Positions 33,589 through 42,414 of a DNA stretch of 64,000 nt are shown here, piece by piece (the first letter of the stretch is position 1; the number at the start of each line of letters is the position of its first letter). Source of the stretch: Streptomyces sp. AC558_RSS880 (GTDB lineage Bacteria; Actinomycetota; Actinomycetes; Streptomycetales; Streptomycetaceae); NCBI RefSeq assembly GCF_019049255.1, contig NZ_JAGMUJ010000029.1, positions 186,001 through 250,000 of the forward strand, in the 5' to 3' direction. The notes below the pieces were generated by a model, which saw nothing but the letters and a program-made list of their open reading frames with translations, had not been told where the DNA came from and made no database searches. A program made the position numbers and the translations under genes.

Positions 33589-34848
33589 ATGAAAGGCATG
33601 ACCTACCACGTCGACTCCGAGGCCGGCCGGCTCCGCCGCGTCATCCTGCACCGGCCCGATCTCGAGCTCAAAAGGCTCACCCCCAGCAACAAGGACGCCC
33701 TGCTCTTCGACGACGTGCTCTGGGTGCGCCGGGCGCGCGCCGAGCACGACGGGTTCGCCGACGTCCTGCGCGACCGCGGCGTCGTCGTCCACCTCTTCGG
33801 CGACCTGCTCGCCGAGACGCTGGACGTCCCGGCGGCCCGCGCCCTCGTCCTGGACCGCGTCTTCGACGAGAAGGAGTACGGCCCGCTGGCCACCGACCAC
33901 CTCCGCGCCGCGTTCGAGACCCTCCCGGGGCCCGAGCTGGCCGAGGTGCTGATCGGCGGGATGACCAAGCGGGAGTTCCTGGACGCCCACCCCGAGCCGA
34001 CCTCCGTGCGCTTCCACGCCATGGAGCTCGACGACTTCCTGCTCGGCCCGCTGCCCAACCACCTCTTCACCCGCGACACCTCCGCCTGGATCTACGACGG
34101 TGTCGCCATCAACGCGATGCGCTGGCCGGCCCGGCAGCGCGAGACCGTGCACTTCGAGGCGATCTACCGGCACCACCCGCTGTTCCGCGCGGAGCCCTTC
34201 CACGTCTGGTCCGAGGGGCAGGCCGACTACCCGTCCACCATCGAGGGCGGGGACGTGCTGGTGATCGGCAATGGCGCGGTGCTGATCGGGATGAGCGAGC
34301 GGACCACCCCGCAGGCGGTGGAGATGCTCGCGCACAAGCTGTTCGCGGCCGGTTCCGCCGAGACCATCGTCGCGCTCGACATGCCGAAGCGGCGTGCCTT
34401 CATGCACCTCGACACCGTGATGACCATGGTCGACGGCGACACCTTCACCCAGTACGCGGGGCTCGGCATGCTCCGCTCGTACACCATCGAGCCGGGCGCG
34501 GGGGACAAGGAGCTGAAGGTCACCGACCATCCGCCGGAGCACATGCACCGCGCGATCGCCGCCGCGCTGGGGCTCAGCGAGATCCGGGTGCTGACCGCCA
34601 CCCAGGACGTCCACGCGGCCGAGCGCGAGCAGTGGGACGACGGCTGCAACGTCCTGGCCGTCGAACCGGGCGTCGTCGTCGCCTACGAGCGGAACGTCAC
34701 CACCAACACGCACCTGCGCAAGCAGGGCATCGAGGTGATAGAGATCCCCGGCAGCGAGCTGGGCCGGGGCAGGGGCGGGCCGCGCTGCATGAGCTGTCCC
34801 GTCCAGCGGGACGCGGTGGAGGGCGTCGCACAGAAACACGCCGTATAG
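33589..34848 (+). CDS. arcA: arginine deiminase
   Basis: A 419-residue guanidino-group-modifying enzyme converting L-arginine to citrulline and ammonia. Conserved blocks are present: [33 protein letters not shown] and the catalytic cysteine in [14 protein letters not shown]. Length fits the family. Start codons at 33589 and 33598 are both possible. With the following ornithine carbamoyltransferase it forms the first two steps of the arginine deiminase route; no carbamate kinase or antiporter is adjacent. Confidence 0.94.
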   Translation: MKGMTYHVDSEAGRLRRVILHRPDLELKRLTPSNKDALLFDDVLWVRRARAEHDGFADVLRDRGVVVHLFGDLLAETLDVPAARALVLDRVFDEKEYGPLATDHLRAAFETLPGPELAEVLIGGMTKREFLDAHPEPTSVRFHAMELDDFLLGPLPNHLFTRDTSAWIYDGVAINAMRWPARQRETVHFEAIYRHHPLFRAEPFHVWSEGQADYPSTIEGGDVLVIGNGAVLIGMSERTTPQAVEMLAHKLFAAGSAETIVALDMPKRRAFMHLDTVMTMVDGDTFTQYAGLGMLRSYTIEPGAGDKELKVTDHPPEHMHRAIAAALGLSEIRVLTATQDVHAAEREQWDDGCNVLAVEPGVVVAYERNVTTNTHLRKQGIEVIEIPGSELGRGRGGPRCMSCPVQRDAVEGVAQKHAV

Positions 34849-34868
34849 AAATACAAAAGTTCGTATAC
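34843..34868. promoter_or_regulatory. AT-rich palindromic element between arcA and argF
   Basis: GTATA at 34843 and TATAC at 34864 bracket an unusually AT-rich 26-bp stretch that includes the arcA stop. It could be an operator or promoter (TATAGA and GTATAC are -10-like) allowing separate control of the carbamoyltransferase. An ArgR site is one option, but the match to known ARG boxes is not convincing. Confidence 0.35.
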
Positions 34869-34907
34869 ACTTCCAAGAGTTCCTGTCCCCCATCCCTGGA
34901 GCACCCC

Positions 34908-35915
34908 ATGGCGACTGTCCCGACCGCCCTCGCCGGCCGCCACTTCCTCAAGGAGCTGGACTTCACCGCGCAGGAGTTCCTCGGCCTGCTGGAGCTGGCC
35001 GCCGAACTGAAGGCCGCCAAGCGGGCCGGGACCGAGCACCGTCACCTGCGGGGCAGGAACATCGCGCTGATCTTCGAGAAGACCTCGACGCGCACGCGCT
35101 GCGCGTTCGAGGTCGCGGCCGCCGACCAGGGCGCCTCCACGACGTACCTCGACCCGTCCGGCTCGCAGATCGGCCACAAGGAGTCCGTGAAGGACACCGC
35201 GCGGGTGCTGGGCCGGATGTACGACGGGATCGAGTACCGGGGGGACAGCCAGGCCAAGGTGGAGGAGCTCGCGGCGTACGCGGGGGTGCCCGTCTACAAC
35301 GGGCTCACCGACGACTGGCACCCCACCCAGATGCTCGCCGACGTGCTCACCATGACCGAGCACAGCCCCAAGCCGCTCACGGACATCGCCTTCGCCTACC
35401 TCGGCGACGCCCGCTTCAACATGGGCAACTCCTACCTCGTCACCGCGGCCCTGCTGGGCATGGACGTCAGGATCGTCGCCCCGAAGGACTACTGGCCCGC
35501 CCGGGAGATCGTCGACCGGGCGCGGGAACTGGCCGCGTCGAGCGGGGCGCGCGTCACGCTCACCGAGGACGTCGCCGAGGGCGTCGCGGGCGCGGACTTC
35601 GTCGGCACGGACGTCTGGGTCTCCATGGGGGAGCCCAAGGAGGTCTGGGGCGAGCGGATCAAGGCCCTCGCCCCGTACGCGGTGACCATGGACGTCCTGC
35701 GCGCCACCGGCAACCCGGACGTCGGGTTCCTGCACTGCCTGCCCGCCTTCCACGACCTCGGCACCAAGGTCGGCCAGGAGATCTTCGAGACCCACGGCCT
35801 CACCTCCCTGGAGGTGACCGACGAGGTCTTCGAGTCGGCGCACTCGGTCGTCTTCGACGAGGCGGAGAACCGTATGCACACGATCAAGGCCGTCCTGGTC
35901 GCGACCCTCGCCTGA
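34908..35915 (+). CDS. argF: ornithine carbamoyltransferase
   Basis: A 335-residue transcarbamylase. The carbamoyl-phosphate loop is STRTRCAFE, with HPTQ and the ornithine-binding HCLPAFHD all intact. The enzyme interconverts ornithine plus carbamoyl phosphate with citrulline. Because it follows arginine deiminase, it may act catabolically (argF/arcB type), breaking citrulline down. The ATG is preceded by the weak site GGAG, and the 59-nt gap contains an AT-rich palindrome. Confidence 0.94.
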   Translation: MATVPTALAGRHFLKELDFTAQEFLGLLELAAELKAAKRAGTEHRHLRGRNIALIFEKTSTRTRCAFEVAAADQGASTTYLDPSGSQIGHKESVKDTARVLGRMYDGIEYRGDSQAKVEELAAYAGVPVYNGLTDDWHPTQMLADVLTMTEHSPKPLTDIAFAYLGDARFNMGNSYLVTAALLGMDVRIVAPKDYWPAREIVDRARELAASSGARVTLTEDVAEGVAGADFVGTDVWVSMGEPKEVWGERIKALAPYAVTMDVLRATGNPDVGFLHCLPAFHDLGTKVGQEIFETHGLTSLEVTDEVFESAHSVVFDEAENRMHTIKAVLVATLA

Positions 35916-35930
35916 GCCCCCGCGTCCTGC

Positions 35931-36359
35931 TCAGACCGGGCGCCGCTGGCCCGGCAGCCGGAACCACACCGCCTTGCCGGACTCGGTGGGGCGGTGGCCG
36001 CAGGACGAGCTCAGGGTGCGGATCAGCAGCAGCCCGCGCCCGTGCTCCTGCCAGGGGTCGGGCACGCCGCGGGCCGGGCGGGTGAGGTCGCCGGGCGGCT
36101 CCGGGTCGGCGTCGTGCACCTCGACCTGACAGCCGGCCGGCAGCAGCCGCACCACCAGCTCTATCGGGCCGCTCCCGGAGGTGTGCTCCACGGCGTTGGC
36201 CACCAGCTCCGCCGTCAGCAGCTCCGCCGTGTCGCAGTCGGCGGCGTGCTCCCGCTCGGCCAGCGCCGTACGGACCAGCGCACGCGCCACGGGCACCGCC
36301 GCGGTGGTGTGCGGCAGCGCGACGCGCCAGGAGGTGGAGGCGGCGGGGGGTTCGTGCAC
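35931..36359 (-). CDS. RsbW/SpoIIAB-like ATP-binding regulatory protein
   Basis: A 142-residue HATPase_c protein of the anti-sigma factor/serine kinase type. The N box ELLTAELVANAVEHT and the G boxes HDADPEPP and GRGLLLIRTLSSSCG are visible. Streptomyces has dozens of these small ATPases, which bind sigma factors or anti-anti-sigma partners. No cognate sigma or STAS gene is adjacent. The GTG at 36359 is the best in-frame start near the homologous region; its ribosome site is weak. Confidence 0.8.
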   Translation of the reverse strand: MHEPPAASTSWRVALPHTTAAVPVARALVRTALAEREHAADCDTAELLTAELVANAVEHTSGSGPIELVVRLLPAGCQVEVHDADPEPPGDLTRPARGVPDPWQEHGRGLLLIRTLSSSCGHRPTESGKAVWFRLPGQRRPV

Positions 36360-36474
36360 GGCGAGTCCGTTCGTGGAGCGGGTGCTCCTGTTTTCAACCG
36401 TCCATGGTACGGCGCACCCGGTGCGGCCCTTCGAGGGGGCGGGCCCCGCCGCGCACGTGACGGCGCCCGAACAG

Positions 36475-36516
36475 CGTATCGCGTGGACGTGACGACGGTC
36501 ACCGATGGGTGATAAC
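36475..36516. promoter_or_regulatory. candidate PaaX-type operator A
   Basis: The 42-bp element begins CGTATCGCGT, contains GTGACG and GGTCACCG, and ends GATAAC. It lies 55 nt upstream of the enoyl-CoA hydratase gene. The same blocks occur in the same order at 42338-42377, the other outward promoter of this island, so a shared regulator (the local PaaX-like protein) is likely. Confidence 0.5.
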
Positions 36517-36571
36517 TTCATGAGGCAGAGCTCACTGAGCAGCGCAGTGCCCGTCCTAGGAGGCCGCCCTC

Positions 36572-37399
36572 ATGAGTCCCTTCACCGGCTCCGCCGCCCG
36601 CACCGACCGCTGGGAGCATCTGCGCGTCGACCTCGCCGACGGCGTCGCCACCGTCACCCTCGCCCGCCCCGACAAGCTCAACGCGCTCACCTTCGGCGCC
36701 TACGCCGACCTGCGCGACCTGCTCGCCGAGCTGTCCCGGGAGCGGGCCGTACGGGCCCTGGTGCTGGCCGGCGAGGGGCGCGGCTTCTGCTCCGGCGGCG
36801 ACGTCGACGAGATCATCGGCGCGACCCTCTCCCTGGACACCGCGCAGCTCCTCGACTTCAACCGGATGACCGGCCAGGTGGTGCGGGCGGTACGGGAGTG
36901 CCCGTTCCCGGTGATCGCCGCGGTGCACGGAGTGGCGGCGGGCGCCGGCGCGGTCCTCGCCCTGGCCGCCGACTTCCGGGTCGCCGACCCCAGCGCCCGC
37001 TTCGCCTTCCTCTTCACCCGGGTCGGCCTGTCGGGCGGCGACATGGGCGCGGCGTATCTGCTGCCGAGGGTCGTCGGCCTGGGCCACGCCACCCGGCTGC
37101 TGATGCTGGGCGACACGGTGCGCGCACCGGAGGCCGAACGCATCGGCCTGATCAGCGCACTGGCCGACGAGGGCGGCGCGGACGAGGCCGCCCGGAACCT
37201 GGCCCGCCGCCTGGCCGACGGCCCGGCACTCGCGTACGCCCAGACCAAGGCCCTCCTCACGGCGGAGCTGGACATGCCCCTGTCGGCGGCGGTCGAACTG
37301 GACGCCTCGACCCAGGCCCTGCTCATGAACGGCGAGGACTACGCCGAGTTCCACGCGGCCTTCACGGAGAAGCGCCCACCGAAGTGGCAGGGGAGGTAG
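36572..37399 (+). CDS. enoyl-CoA hydratase/isomerase family protein
   Basis: A 275-residue crotonase. Oxyanion-hole segments LARPDKLNALTFGAY, GRGFCSGGDVDEI and HGVAAGAGAVLALAADFRVAD are clear. In aerobic 2-aminobenzoyl-CoA or phenylacetyl-type pathways such enzymes hydrate or open the dearomatised CoA ring. AGGAGG precedes the ATG by 8 nt. Only 4 nt separate it from the fused flavoenzyme gene, so they form one operon driven from the operator-bearing promoter upstream. Confidence 0.9.
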   Translation: MSPFTGSAARTDRWEHLRVDLADGVATVTLARPDKLNALTFGAYADLRDLLAELSRERAVRALVLAGEGRGFCSGGDVDEIIGATLSLDTAQLLDFNRMTGQVVRAVRECPFPVIAAVHGVAAGAGAVLALAADFRVADPSARFAFLFTRVGLSGGDMGAAYLLPRVVGLGHATRLLMLGDTVRAPEAERIGLISALADEGGADEAARNLARRLADGPALAYAQTKALLTAELDMPLSAAVELDASTQALLMNGEDYAEFHAAFTEKRPPKWQGR

Positions 37400-37403
37400 G
37401 GGG

Positions 37404-39701
37404 ATGCGCTCGACCGACGGCACGCCCCACCCCCTCCGCGTGGCGATCATCGGCGGAGGCCCCGGCGGCCTCTACACCGCCGCGCTGCTCAAACGCCTGG
37501 ATCCCGACCGTCAGGTCACCGTGTGGGAACGCAACGCCCCCGAAGACACCTTCGGCTTCGGCGTCGTCCTCTCCGACGAGACCCTGGGAGGGATCGAGCA
37601 CGCCGACCCGGAGGTCTACGGAGCCCTCCGACGAGCCTTCGTCCACTGGGACGACATCGACATCGTCCACCGGAACACCCGCCACACCTCCGGAGGACAC
37701 CGGTTCGCCGCCCTCGGCAGGCACCGCCTGCTGGAGATCCTGCACGAGCGCTGCCGCTCCCTCGGAGTCGACCTGCGCTTCCACACCGAGGCACCCGACC
37801 CGGCCCGGCTGGCGGAGACGTACGACCTGGTGGTGGCCGCCGACGGGGTGCACAGCGGAACGCGCGAGGCCTTCGCCCACGTGTTCCGGCCCCGGATCAC
37901 CGCGCACCGCTGCCGCTACATCTGGCTGGCCGCCGACTTCGCCTTCGACGCCTTCCGTTTCGAGATCGCCGAGACCGAGCACGGTGTGATGCAGCTGCAC
38001 GGCTACCCGTACGCGTCCGACGCCTCCACCGTGATCGTCGAGATGCGCGAGGAGGTGTGGCGCGCCGCCGGATTCGACGAGACGGACGAGAGCGAATCGG
38101 TCGAGCGCTGCGCCAAGATCTTCTCCGACGCGCTCGGCGGACGCCCGCTGAAGTCCAACGACTCGGCGTGGACCACCTTCCGCACGGTCGTCAACGAGCG
38201 CTGGTCGCACGGCAACGTCGTGCTCCTCGGCGACGCCGCCCACACCGCGCACTTCTCCATCGGCTCCGGCACCAAGCTCGCCGTCGAGGACGCGCTGGCG
38301 CTCGCCGCGTGCCTGGACGAACAACCGTCACCGGCCGACGCGTTGGCCGCCTACGAGGCGGAGCGCCGGCCCGTCGTCGCCTCCACCCAGCGCGCCGCCC
38401 GGGCCAGCCTGGAGTGGTTCGAGAACCTGCCCCTCTACGTGGCCCAGCCGTCCCGCCGGTTCGCCTTCAACCTGCTCACCCGCAGCCGCCGCGTCACCCA
38501 CGACAACCTGCGGCTGCGCGACGCCCGCTTCACCGAGTCCGTGGAGCGCGAGTTCGGCTGCCCGCCCGGTACGCCGCCGATGTTCACCCCGTTCCGGATG
38601 CGCGGACTGACCCTGCGCAACCGGGTCGTCGTCTCGCCCATGGACATGTACTCGGCGGTCGACGGCGTCCCCGGCGACTTCCACCTCGTGCACCTCGGCG
38701 CCCGCGCGCTGGGCGGGGCCGGACTGGTGATGACCGAGATGGTGTGCGTCAGCCCCGAGGGGCGCATCACGCCCGGCTGCGCGGGCCTCTACACCGGCCG
38801 GCAGACCGAGGCGTGGCGGCGGATCACCGACTTCGTGCACGACCGGGCGCCCGGCACCGCGATCGGCGTGCAGCTCGGCCACAGCGGCCGCAAGGGCTCG
38901 ACCAAACCGATGTGGGAGGGCATGGACGAGCCGCTCGACGACGGCAACTGGCCCCTCGTCGCCGCCTCGCCCCTGCCGTACCGGCCGGGCGGCCAGGTGC
39001 CGCGCGAACTGTCCCGGGCCCAGCTCACCGACCTGAGGGAACAGTTCACGGCCGCCGCCGTGCGGGCCGCGCGGGCCGGTTTCGACCTGCTGGAACTGCA
39101 CTGCGCCCACGGCTACCTGCTCTCCGGCTTCCTCTCCCCGCTCACCAACCACCGCACGGACGCCTACGGCGGCTCACCGGAGAAACGGCTCCGCTTCCCG
39201 CTGGAGGTGTTCGACGCGGTGCGCGCGGTGTGGCCGGGGGACCGGCCGATGACCGTCCGCGTCTCCGCCACCGACTGGGCGGAGGGCGGCACCACGGCCG
39301 ACGACGCGGTCGAGATCGCCCGCGCCTTCGCCGCGCACGGCGCCGACGCGATCGACGTGTCGACCGGGCAGGTCGTGGCCGACGAGACACCGGAGTTCGG
39401 GCGCTCGTACCAGACCCCGTTCGCCGACCGGATCCGGCACGAGGCGGGCGTCCCGGTGATCGCGGTCGGCGCGATCTCCTCCTGGGACGACGTCAACTCC
39501 CTGATCCTGGCCGGGCGTACGGACCTGTGCGCCCTGGCCCGCCCCCACCTCTACGACCCCCACTGGACGCTCCACGCGGCGGCCGAGCAGGGCTACGAGG
39601 GCCCGGGCGCGGTCTGGCCGGCACCGTACCGTGCGGGCAGCAGGCGGCCCCGGACCGGCCGCACGGACGCGCCCAGACCCCGTCTCGGCCTCGGGAGTTG
39701 A
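37404..39701 (+). CDS. 2-aminobenzoyl-CoA monooxygenase/reductase-like fused flavoenzyme
   Basis: A 765-residue natural fusion. Residues 1-385 are a class A FAD monooxygenase (GGGPGGLYTAALLKR dinucleotide fold, GDAAHTAHFSIGSGTKLAVEDA). Residues about 393-750 are an old-yellow-enzyme FMN reductase (TPFRMRGLTLRNRVVVSPM, QLGHSGRKGS, HCAHGYLLSGFLSP). This architecture is that of bifunctional salicylyl-CoA 5-hydroxylase/oxidoreductases and of 2-aminobenzoyl-CoA monooxygenase/reductase, which hydroxylates and dearomatises anthraniloyl-CoA. The RidA and CoA ligase genes nearby, and the lack of a gentisate dioxygenase, favour the anthranilate role. Confidence 0.85.
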   Translation: MRSTDGTPHPLRVAIIGGGPGGLYTAALLKRLDPDRQVTVWERNAPEDTFGFGVVLSDETLGGIEHADPEVYGALRRAFVHWDDIDIVHRNTRHTSGGHRFAALGRHRLLEILHERCRSLGVDLRFHTEAPDPARLAETYDLVVAADGVHSGTREAFAHVFRPRITAHRCRYIWLAADFAFDAFRFEIAETEHGVMQLHGYPYASDASTVIVEMREEVWRAAGFDETDESESVERCAKIFSDALGGRPLKSNDSAWTTFRTVVNERWSHGNVVLLGDAAHTAHFSIGSGTKLAVEDALALAACLDEQPSPADALAAYEAERRPVVASTQRAARASLEWFENLPLYVAQPSRRFAFNLLTRSRRVTHDNLRLRDARFTESVEREFGCPPGTPPMFTPFRMRGLTLRNRVVVSPMDMYSAVDGVPGDFHLVHLGARALGGAGLVMTEMVCVSPEGRITPGCAGLYTGRQTEAWRRITDFVHDRAPGTAIGVQLGHSGRKGSTKPMWEGMDEPLDDGNWPLVAASPLPYRPGGQVPRELSRAQLTDLREQFTAAAVRAARAGFDLLELHCAHGYLLSGFLSPLTNHRTDAYGGSPEKRLRFPLEVFDAVRAVWPGDRPMTVRVSATDWAEGGTTADDAVEIARAFAAHGADAIDVSTGQVVADETPEFGRSYQTPFADRIRHEAGVPVIAVGAISSWDDVNSLILAGRTDLCALARPHLYDPHWTLHAAAEQGYEGPGAVWPAPYRAGSRRPRTGRTDAPRPRLGLGS

Positions 39702-39711
39702 TCCCGGACGT

Positions 39712-39741
39712 CACGGGCCCCGCCCGCCGGGCCGGCCCGTG
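39712..39741. terminator. hairpin between convergent flavoenzyme and PaaX genes
   Basis: An 8-bp inverted repeat CACGGGCC / GGCCCGTG with a GC-rich loop lies 11 nt after the flavoenzyme stop. The remaining 90 nt up to the PaaX gene shows nothing else. Confidence 0.5.
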
Positions 39742-39829
39742 CCCCGCCGGCATCGCGTGGACCGCGTCGGCCGACTCCCACGGGGTCTGCGACGGGGTGC
39801 GCAGGACCGGCGCCGGGTCGGTGGGCGGT

Positions 39830-40651
39830 TCACACGGCCACGAACGCCGCCCCCGCGTCCCGCAGCCGCTCGTGCAGGGAGCGGAAGACGGCCGCCGAGC
39901 GGGTGCCCGGCCAGTCGGCGGGGAGCAGGGCGGCGGGCAGGCCCGGGTCGGCGTAGGGGAGGTGGCGCCAGGAGTCCAGGGCGAGGAGGTAGTCGCGGTA
40001 GGCGTCCTCGGGCGGGGTGTCCGTGCGCCGCTCCCAGGCGCGCAGCACCCGCGCGTGCCGGTCCAGGAACGCCTCGTGCTGCTCGGCGATCCCGGCCAGG
40101 TCCCACCAGCGGGCGACCGCCTCCGCGGTGGGCGCGAAGCCCAGGTGCTCGCCGCGGAAGAAGTCGACGTAGGCGTCCAGGCGCAGGCGCTCCAGGCTGT
40201 GCCTGGCCTCCTCGTACAGCCGCGCGGGGGCGATCCACACGCCGGGGGCCGCCGTGCCGAAGCCGAGGCCGGACAGCCGGGAGCGCAGCACGTGCCGCTT
40301 CTGCCGTTCGGACTCCGGGACGGAGAACACGGCGAGCACCCAGCCCTCGTCCTCGGGCGGATCGGTGGCGTACACGCGCCGGTCGCCGTCGTCGAGCAAC
40401 TGGCGTGCGTCGGGCGACAGTTCGTATCCGGCCGTGCCCTGTGCGGTACGTGCGGGGACGAGCAGGCCGCGCCGTTTGAGCCGGGACACCGAGGAGCGGA
40501 CGGACGGGGCGTCCACACCGACCGCGGCCAGCAGCCGGATCAGTTCGGCGACGGGCACCGGGCCCGGCACGAAGCGGCCGTACGCGCCGTAGAGCGTGAC
40601 GATGAGGGATCTCGGAGCGTGGGGGGCTTGCTGGTCGGACACGTTGATCAT
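39830..40651 (-). CDS. PaaX-like transcriptional repressor
   Basis: A 273-residue regulator of the PaaX family. It has an N-terminal winged helix (RSLIVTLYGAYGRFVPGPVPVAELIRLLAAVGVDAPSVRSSVSRLKRRGLL), a central ferredoxin-like domain (VLAVFSVPESERQKRHVLRSRL, GVWIAP) and a C-terminal helical domain. PaaX repressors sense aryl-CoA thioesters. It sits downstream of the CoA ligase (35-nt gap) and centrally between the two catabolic arms, so it probably responds to 2-aminobenzoyl-CoA or a related thioester. The ATG at 40651 has almost no ribosome site; the GTG at 40642 is an alternative. Confidence 0.86.
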   Translation of the reverse strand: MINVSDQQAPHAPRSLIVTLYGAYGRFVPGPVPVAELIRLLAAVGVDAPSVRSSVSRLKRRGLLVPARTAQGTAGYELSPDARQLLDDGDRRVYATDPPEDEGWVLAVFSVPESERQKRHVLRSRLSGLGFGTAAPGVWIAPARLYEEARHSLERLRLDAYVDFFRGEHLGFAPTAEAVARWWDLAGIAEQHEAFLDRHARVLRAWERRTDTPPEDAYRDYLLALDSWRHLPYADPGLPAALLPADWPGTRSAAVFRSLHERLRDAGAAFVAV

Positions 40652-40686
40652 CTTAAGTCGTATGCGGACGGCGAGGTTCCCCGGCG

Positions 40687-42297
40687 TCACGCACGGTCGT
40701 CCCCGCTCCCGGTGGGGGCGCGCAGCCGGAACCGCTGGAGCTTGCCGGTGGCCGTGCGGGGCAGGGCGTCCAGGAAGACGATCTCCCGCGGGCACTTGTA
40801 CGGCGCGAGTTCGGACTTCACGAAGGCGCGCAGCGCCTCGGCGTCGTGTTCCGCGCCCTCCTTCAGGACCGTGTACGCCACCACGACCTGGCCGCGCGCC
40901 TCGTCCGGCCGCCCGACCACCGCCGCCTCGACCACGTCCGGGTGGCGCAGCAGGGCGTCCTCGACCTCGGGGCCCGCGATGTTGTACCCGGCCGAGATGA
41001 TCATGTCGTCGGCGCGGGCTACGTACCGGAAGTAGCCGTCGGGGTCACGGACATAGGTGTCGCCGGTGATGTTCCAGCCGTCGCGCACGTACTCCCGCTG
41101 GCGCGGGTCGGCGAGGTAGCGGCAGCCGACGGGGCCGCGCACCGCGAGCAGTCCCGGCTCCCCGTCGGGCACGGGCGTGCCGTCGGCGTCCTGCACGCGC
41201 GCCTGCCAGCCGGGGACCGGAACTCCCGTCGTGCCGGGGCGGATCGCCTCGTCGGCGGCGGAGACGAAGATGTGCAGCAGTTCGGTGGCGCCGATGCCGT
41301 TGATGATCCGCAGCCCGGTGCGCTCGTGCCAGGCCCGCCAGGTGGCGGCCGGCAGGTTCTCGCCCGCCGAGACGCAGCGGCGCAGCGACGTGACGTCGTG
41401 GCCGTCGAGTCCGGCGAGCATCGCGCGGTAGGCGGTGGGCGCGGTGAACAGCACCGACACCCTGTGCTCGGCGATCGCGGCCAACAGCTGGGTGGGATGC
41501 GCCTGTTCGAGGAGCAGCGCGCTCGCCCCGGCCCGCAGCGGGAACACCACCAGGCCGCCGAGCCCGAAGGTGAAGCCCAGCGGGGGACTGCCGGCGAACA
41601 CGTCGTCCGCGACCGGCTTCAGCACGTGCCGGGAGAAGGTGTCCGCGATCGCCAGCACGTCCCGGTGGACGTGCATGCAGCCCTTGGGGCGTCCGGTGGT
41701 GCCGGAGGTGAAGGCGATCAGCGCCACGTCGTCGGCCGCGGTCGGCACGGCCTCGTACGGCGTCGCGGGCGCCGGGCGGTGCAGCAGGTCGCCGGGGGAG
41801 TCGCCGCCGTAGGTGGTGAGGGAGAGGCCCGGGACGTCGGCCTTGGCGAGGTCGTCGACGGCCCTGATGTCGCACAGGGCGTGGTGGACCTCGGCGATCT
41901 CGCAGACGGTGCTCAGCTCGTGCGGGCGCTGCTGGGCCAGCACGGTGACGGCGATCGCGCCCGCCTTCAGCACCGCCAGCCAGCAGGCGGCCAGCCACGG
42001 CGTGGTGGGGCCGCGCAGCAGCACCCGGTTGCCGGGAACGACCCCGAGGTCGCCGGTGAGGAGGTGCGCGAGCCGGTCCACGCGGGCGCGCAGCTCGCCG
42101 TACGTCCAGGTCGTGCCGTCGGGAGTGCGGAACGCCGGGCGGTCGTCGGGCGGGCCGTGCAGCAGCTCCGCGGCGCAGTTCAGCCGGTCGGGGTAGCGCA
42201 GCTCCGGCAGGTCGAAGCGGAGCTCGGGCCATTGGCCGGGTGGCGGGAGGTGGTCGCGGGCGAAGGTGTCGACGTGCGCGGTGGCCCGTGGGTTCAT
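40687..42297 (-). CDS. benzoate-CoA ligase family protein (2-aminobenzoate-CoA ligase candidate)
   Basis: A 536-residue adenylate-forming acyl-CoA synthetase. It has the P-loop TSGTTGRPKGCMH, GIGATELLH, ITGDTYVRD and the C-terminal lysine in PRTATGKLQR. Overall sequence is of the benzoate/2-aminobenzoate-CoA ligase kind. It would activate the aromatic acid to its CoA thioester, the first step of the island's pathway. It is divergent from the acyl-CoA dehydrogenase gene across 117 nt that contain an operator-like element, and cotranscribed with the PaaX gene. Confidence 0.87.
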   Translation of the reverse strand: MNPRATAHVDTFARDHLPPPGQWPELRFDLPELRYPDRLNCAAELLHGPPDDRPAFRTPDGTTWTYGELRARVDRLAHLLTGDLGVVPGNRVLLRGPTTPWLAACWLAVLKAGAIAVTVLAQQRPHELSTVCEIAEVHHALCDIRAVDDLAKADVPGLSLTTYGGDSPGDLLHRPAPATPYEAVPTAADDVALIAFTSGTTGRPKGCMHVHRDVLAIADTFSRHVLKPVADDVFAGSPPLGFTFGLGGLVVFPLRAGASALLLEQAHPTQLLAAIAEHRVSVLFTAPTAYRAMLAGLDGHDVTSLRRCVSAGENLPAATWRAWHERTGLRIINGIGATELLHIFVSAADEAIRPGTTGVPVPGWQARVQDADGTPVPDGEPGLLAVRGPVGCRYLADPRQREYVRDGWNITGDTYVRDPDGYFRYVARADDMIISAGYNIAGPEVEDALLRHPDVVEAAVVGRPDEARGQVVVAYTVLKEGAEHDAEALRAFVKSELAPYKCPREIVFLDALPRTATGKLQRFRLRAPTGSGDDRA

Positions 42298-42337
42298 GAC
42301 GGTTCGCCCCCTTGGCGTGGTGGGCTCGCATCAGGAG

Positions 42338-42377
42338 CGTATCGTGTTGGTGACGGCAGTCAACGGTTCGCGATAAC
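42338..42377. promoter_or_regulatory. candidate PaaX-type operator B
   Basis: A 40-bp element with CGTATCG, GTGACGGC, GTCAACG and CGATAAC in the same order as at 36475-36516. It lies between the divergent CoA ligase and acyl-CoA dehydrogenase genes. The outer arms form an imperfect inverted repeat. Confidence 0.5.
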
Positions 42378-42414
42378 CTCGGGAGTGGCCCGGAGGCGAG
42401 GGAAGGGACCGGCG

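Noticed and set aside
37404..39701. Salicylyl-CoA 5-hydroxylase of a gentisate pathway
   Set aside because: The enzyme class name fits, but no gentisate dioxygenase is present and the OYE fusion plus RidA fits 2-aminobenzoyl-CoA better; kept as an alternative in the entry.
37523..41035. An 1170-codon plus-strand frame across the flavoenzyme, PaaX and ligase genes
   Set aside because: Arg/Pro-rich shadow of the true genes; no motif, and it spans genes on both strands.
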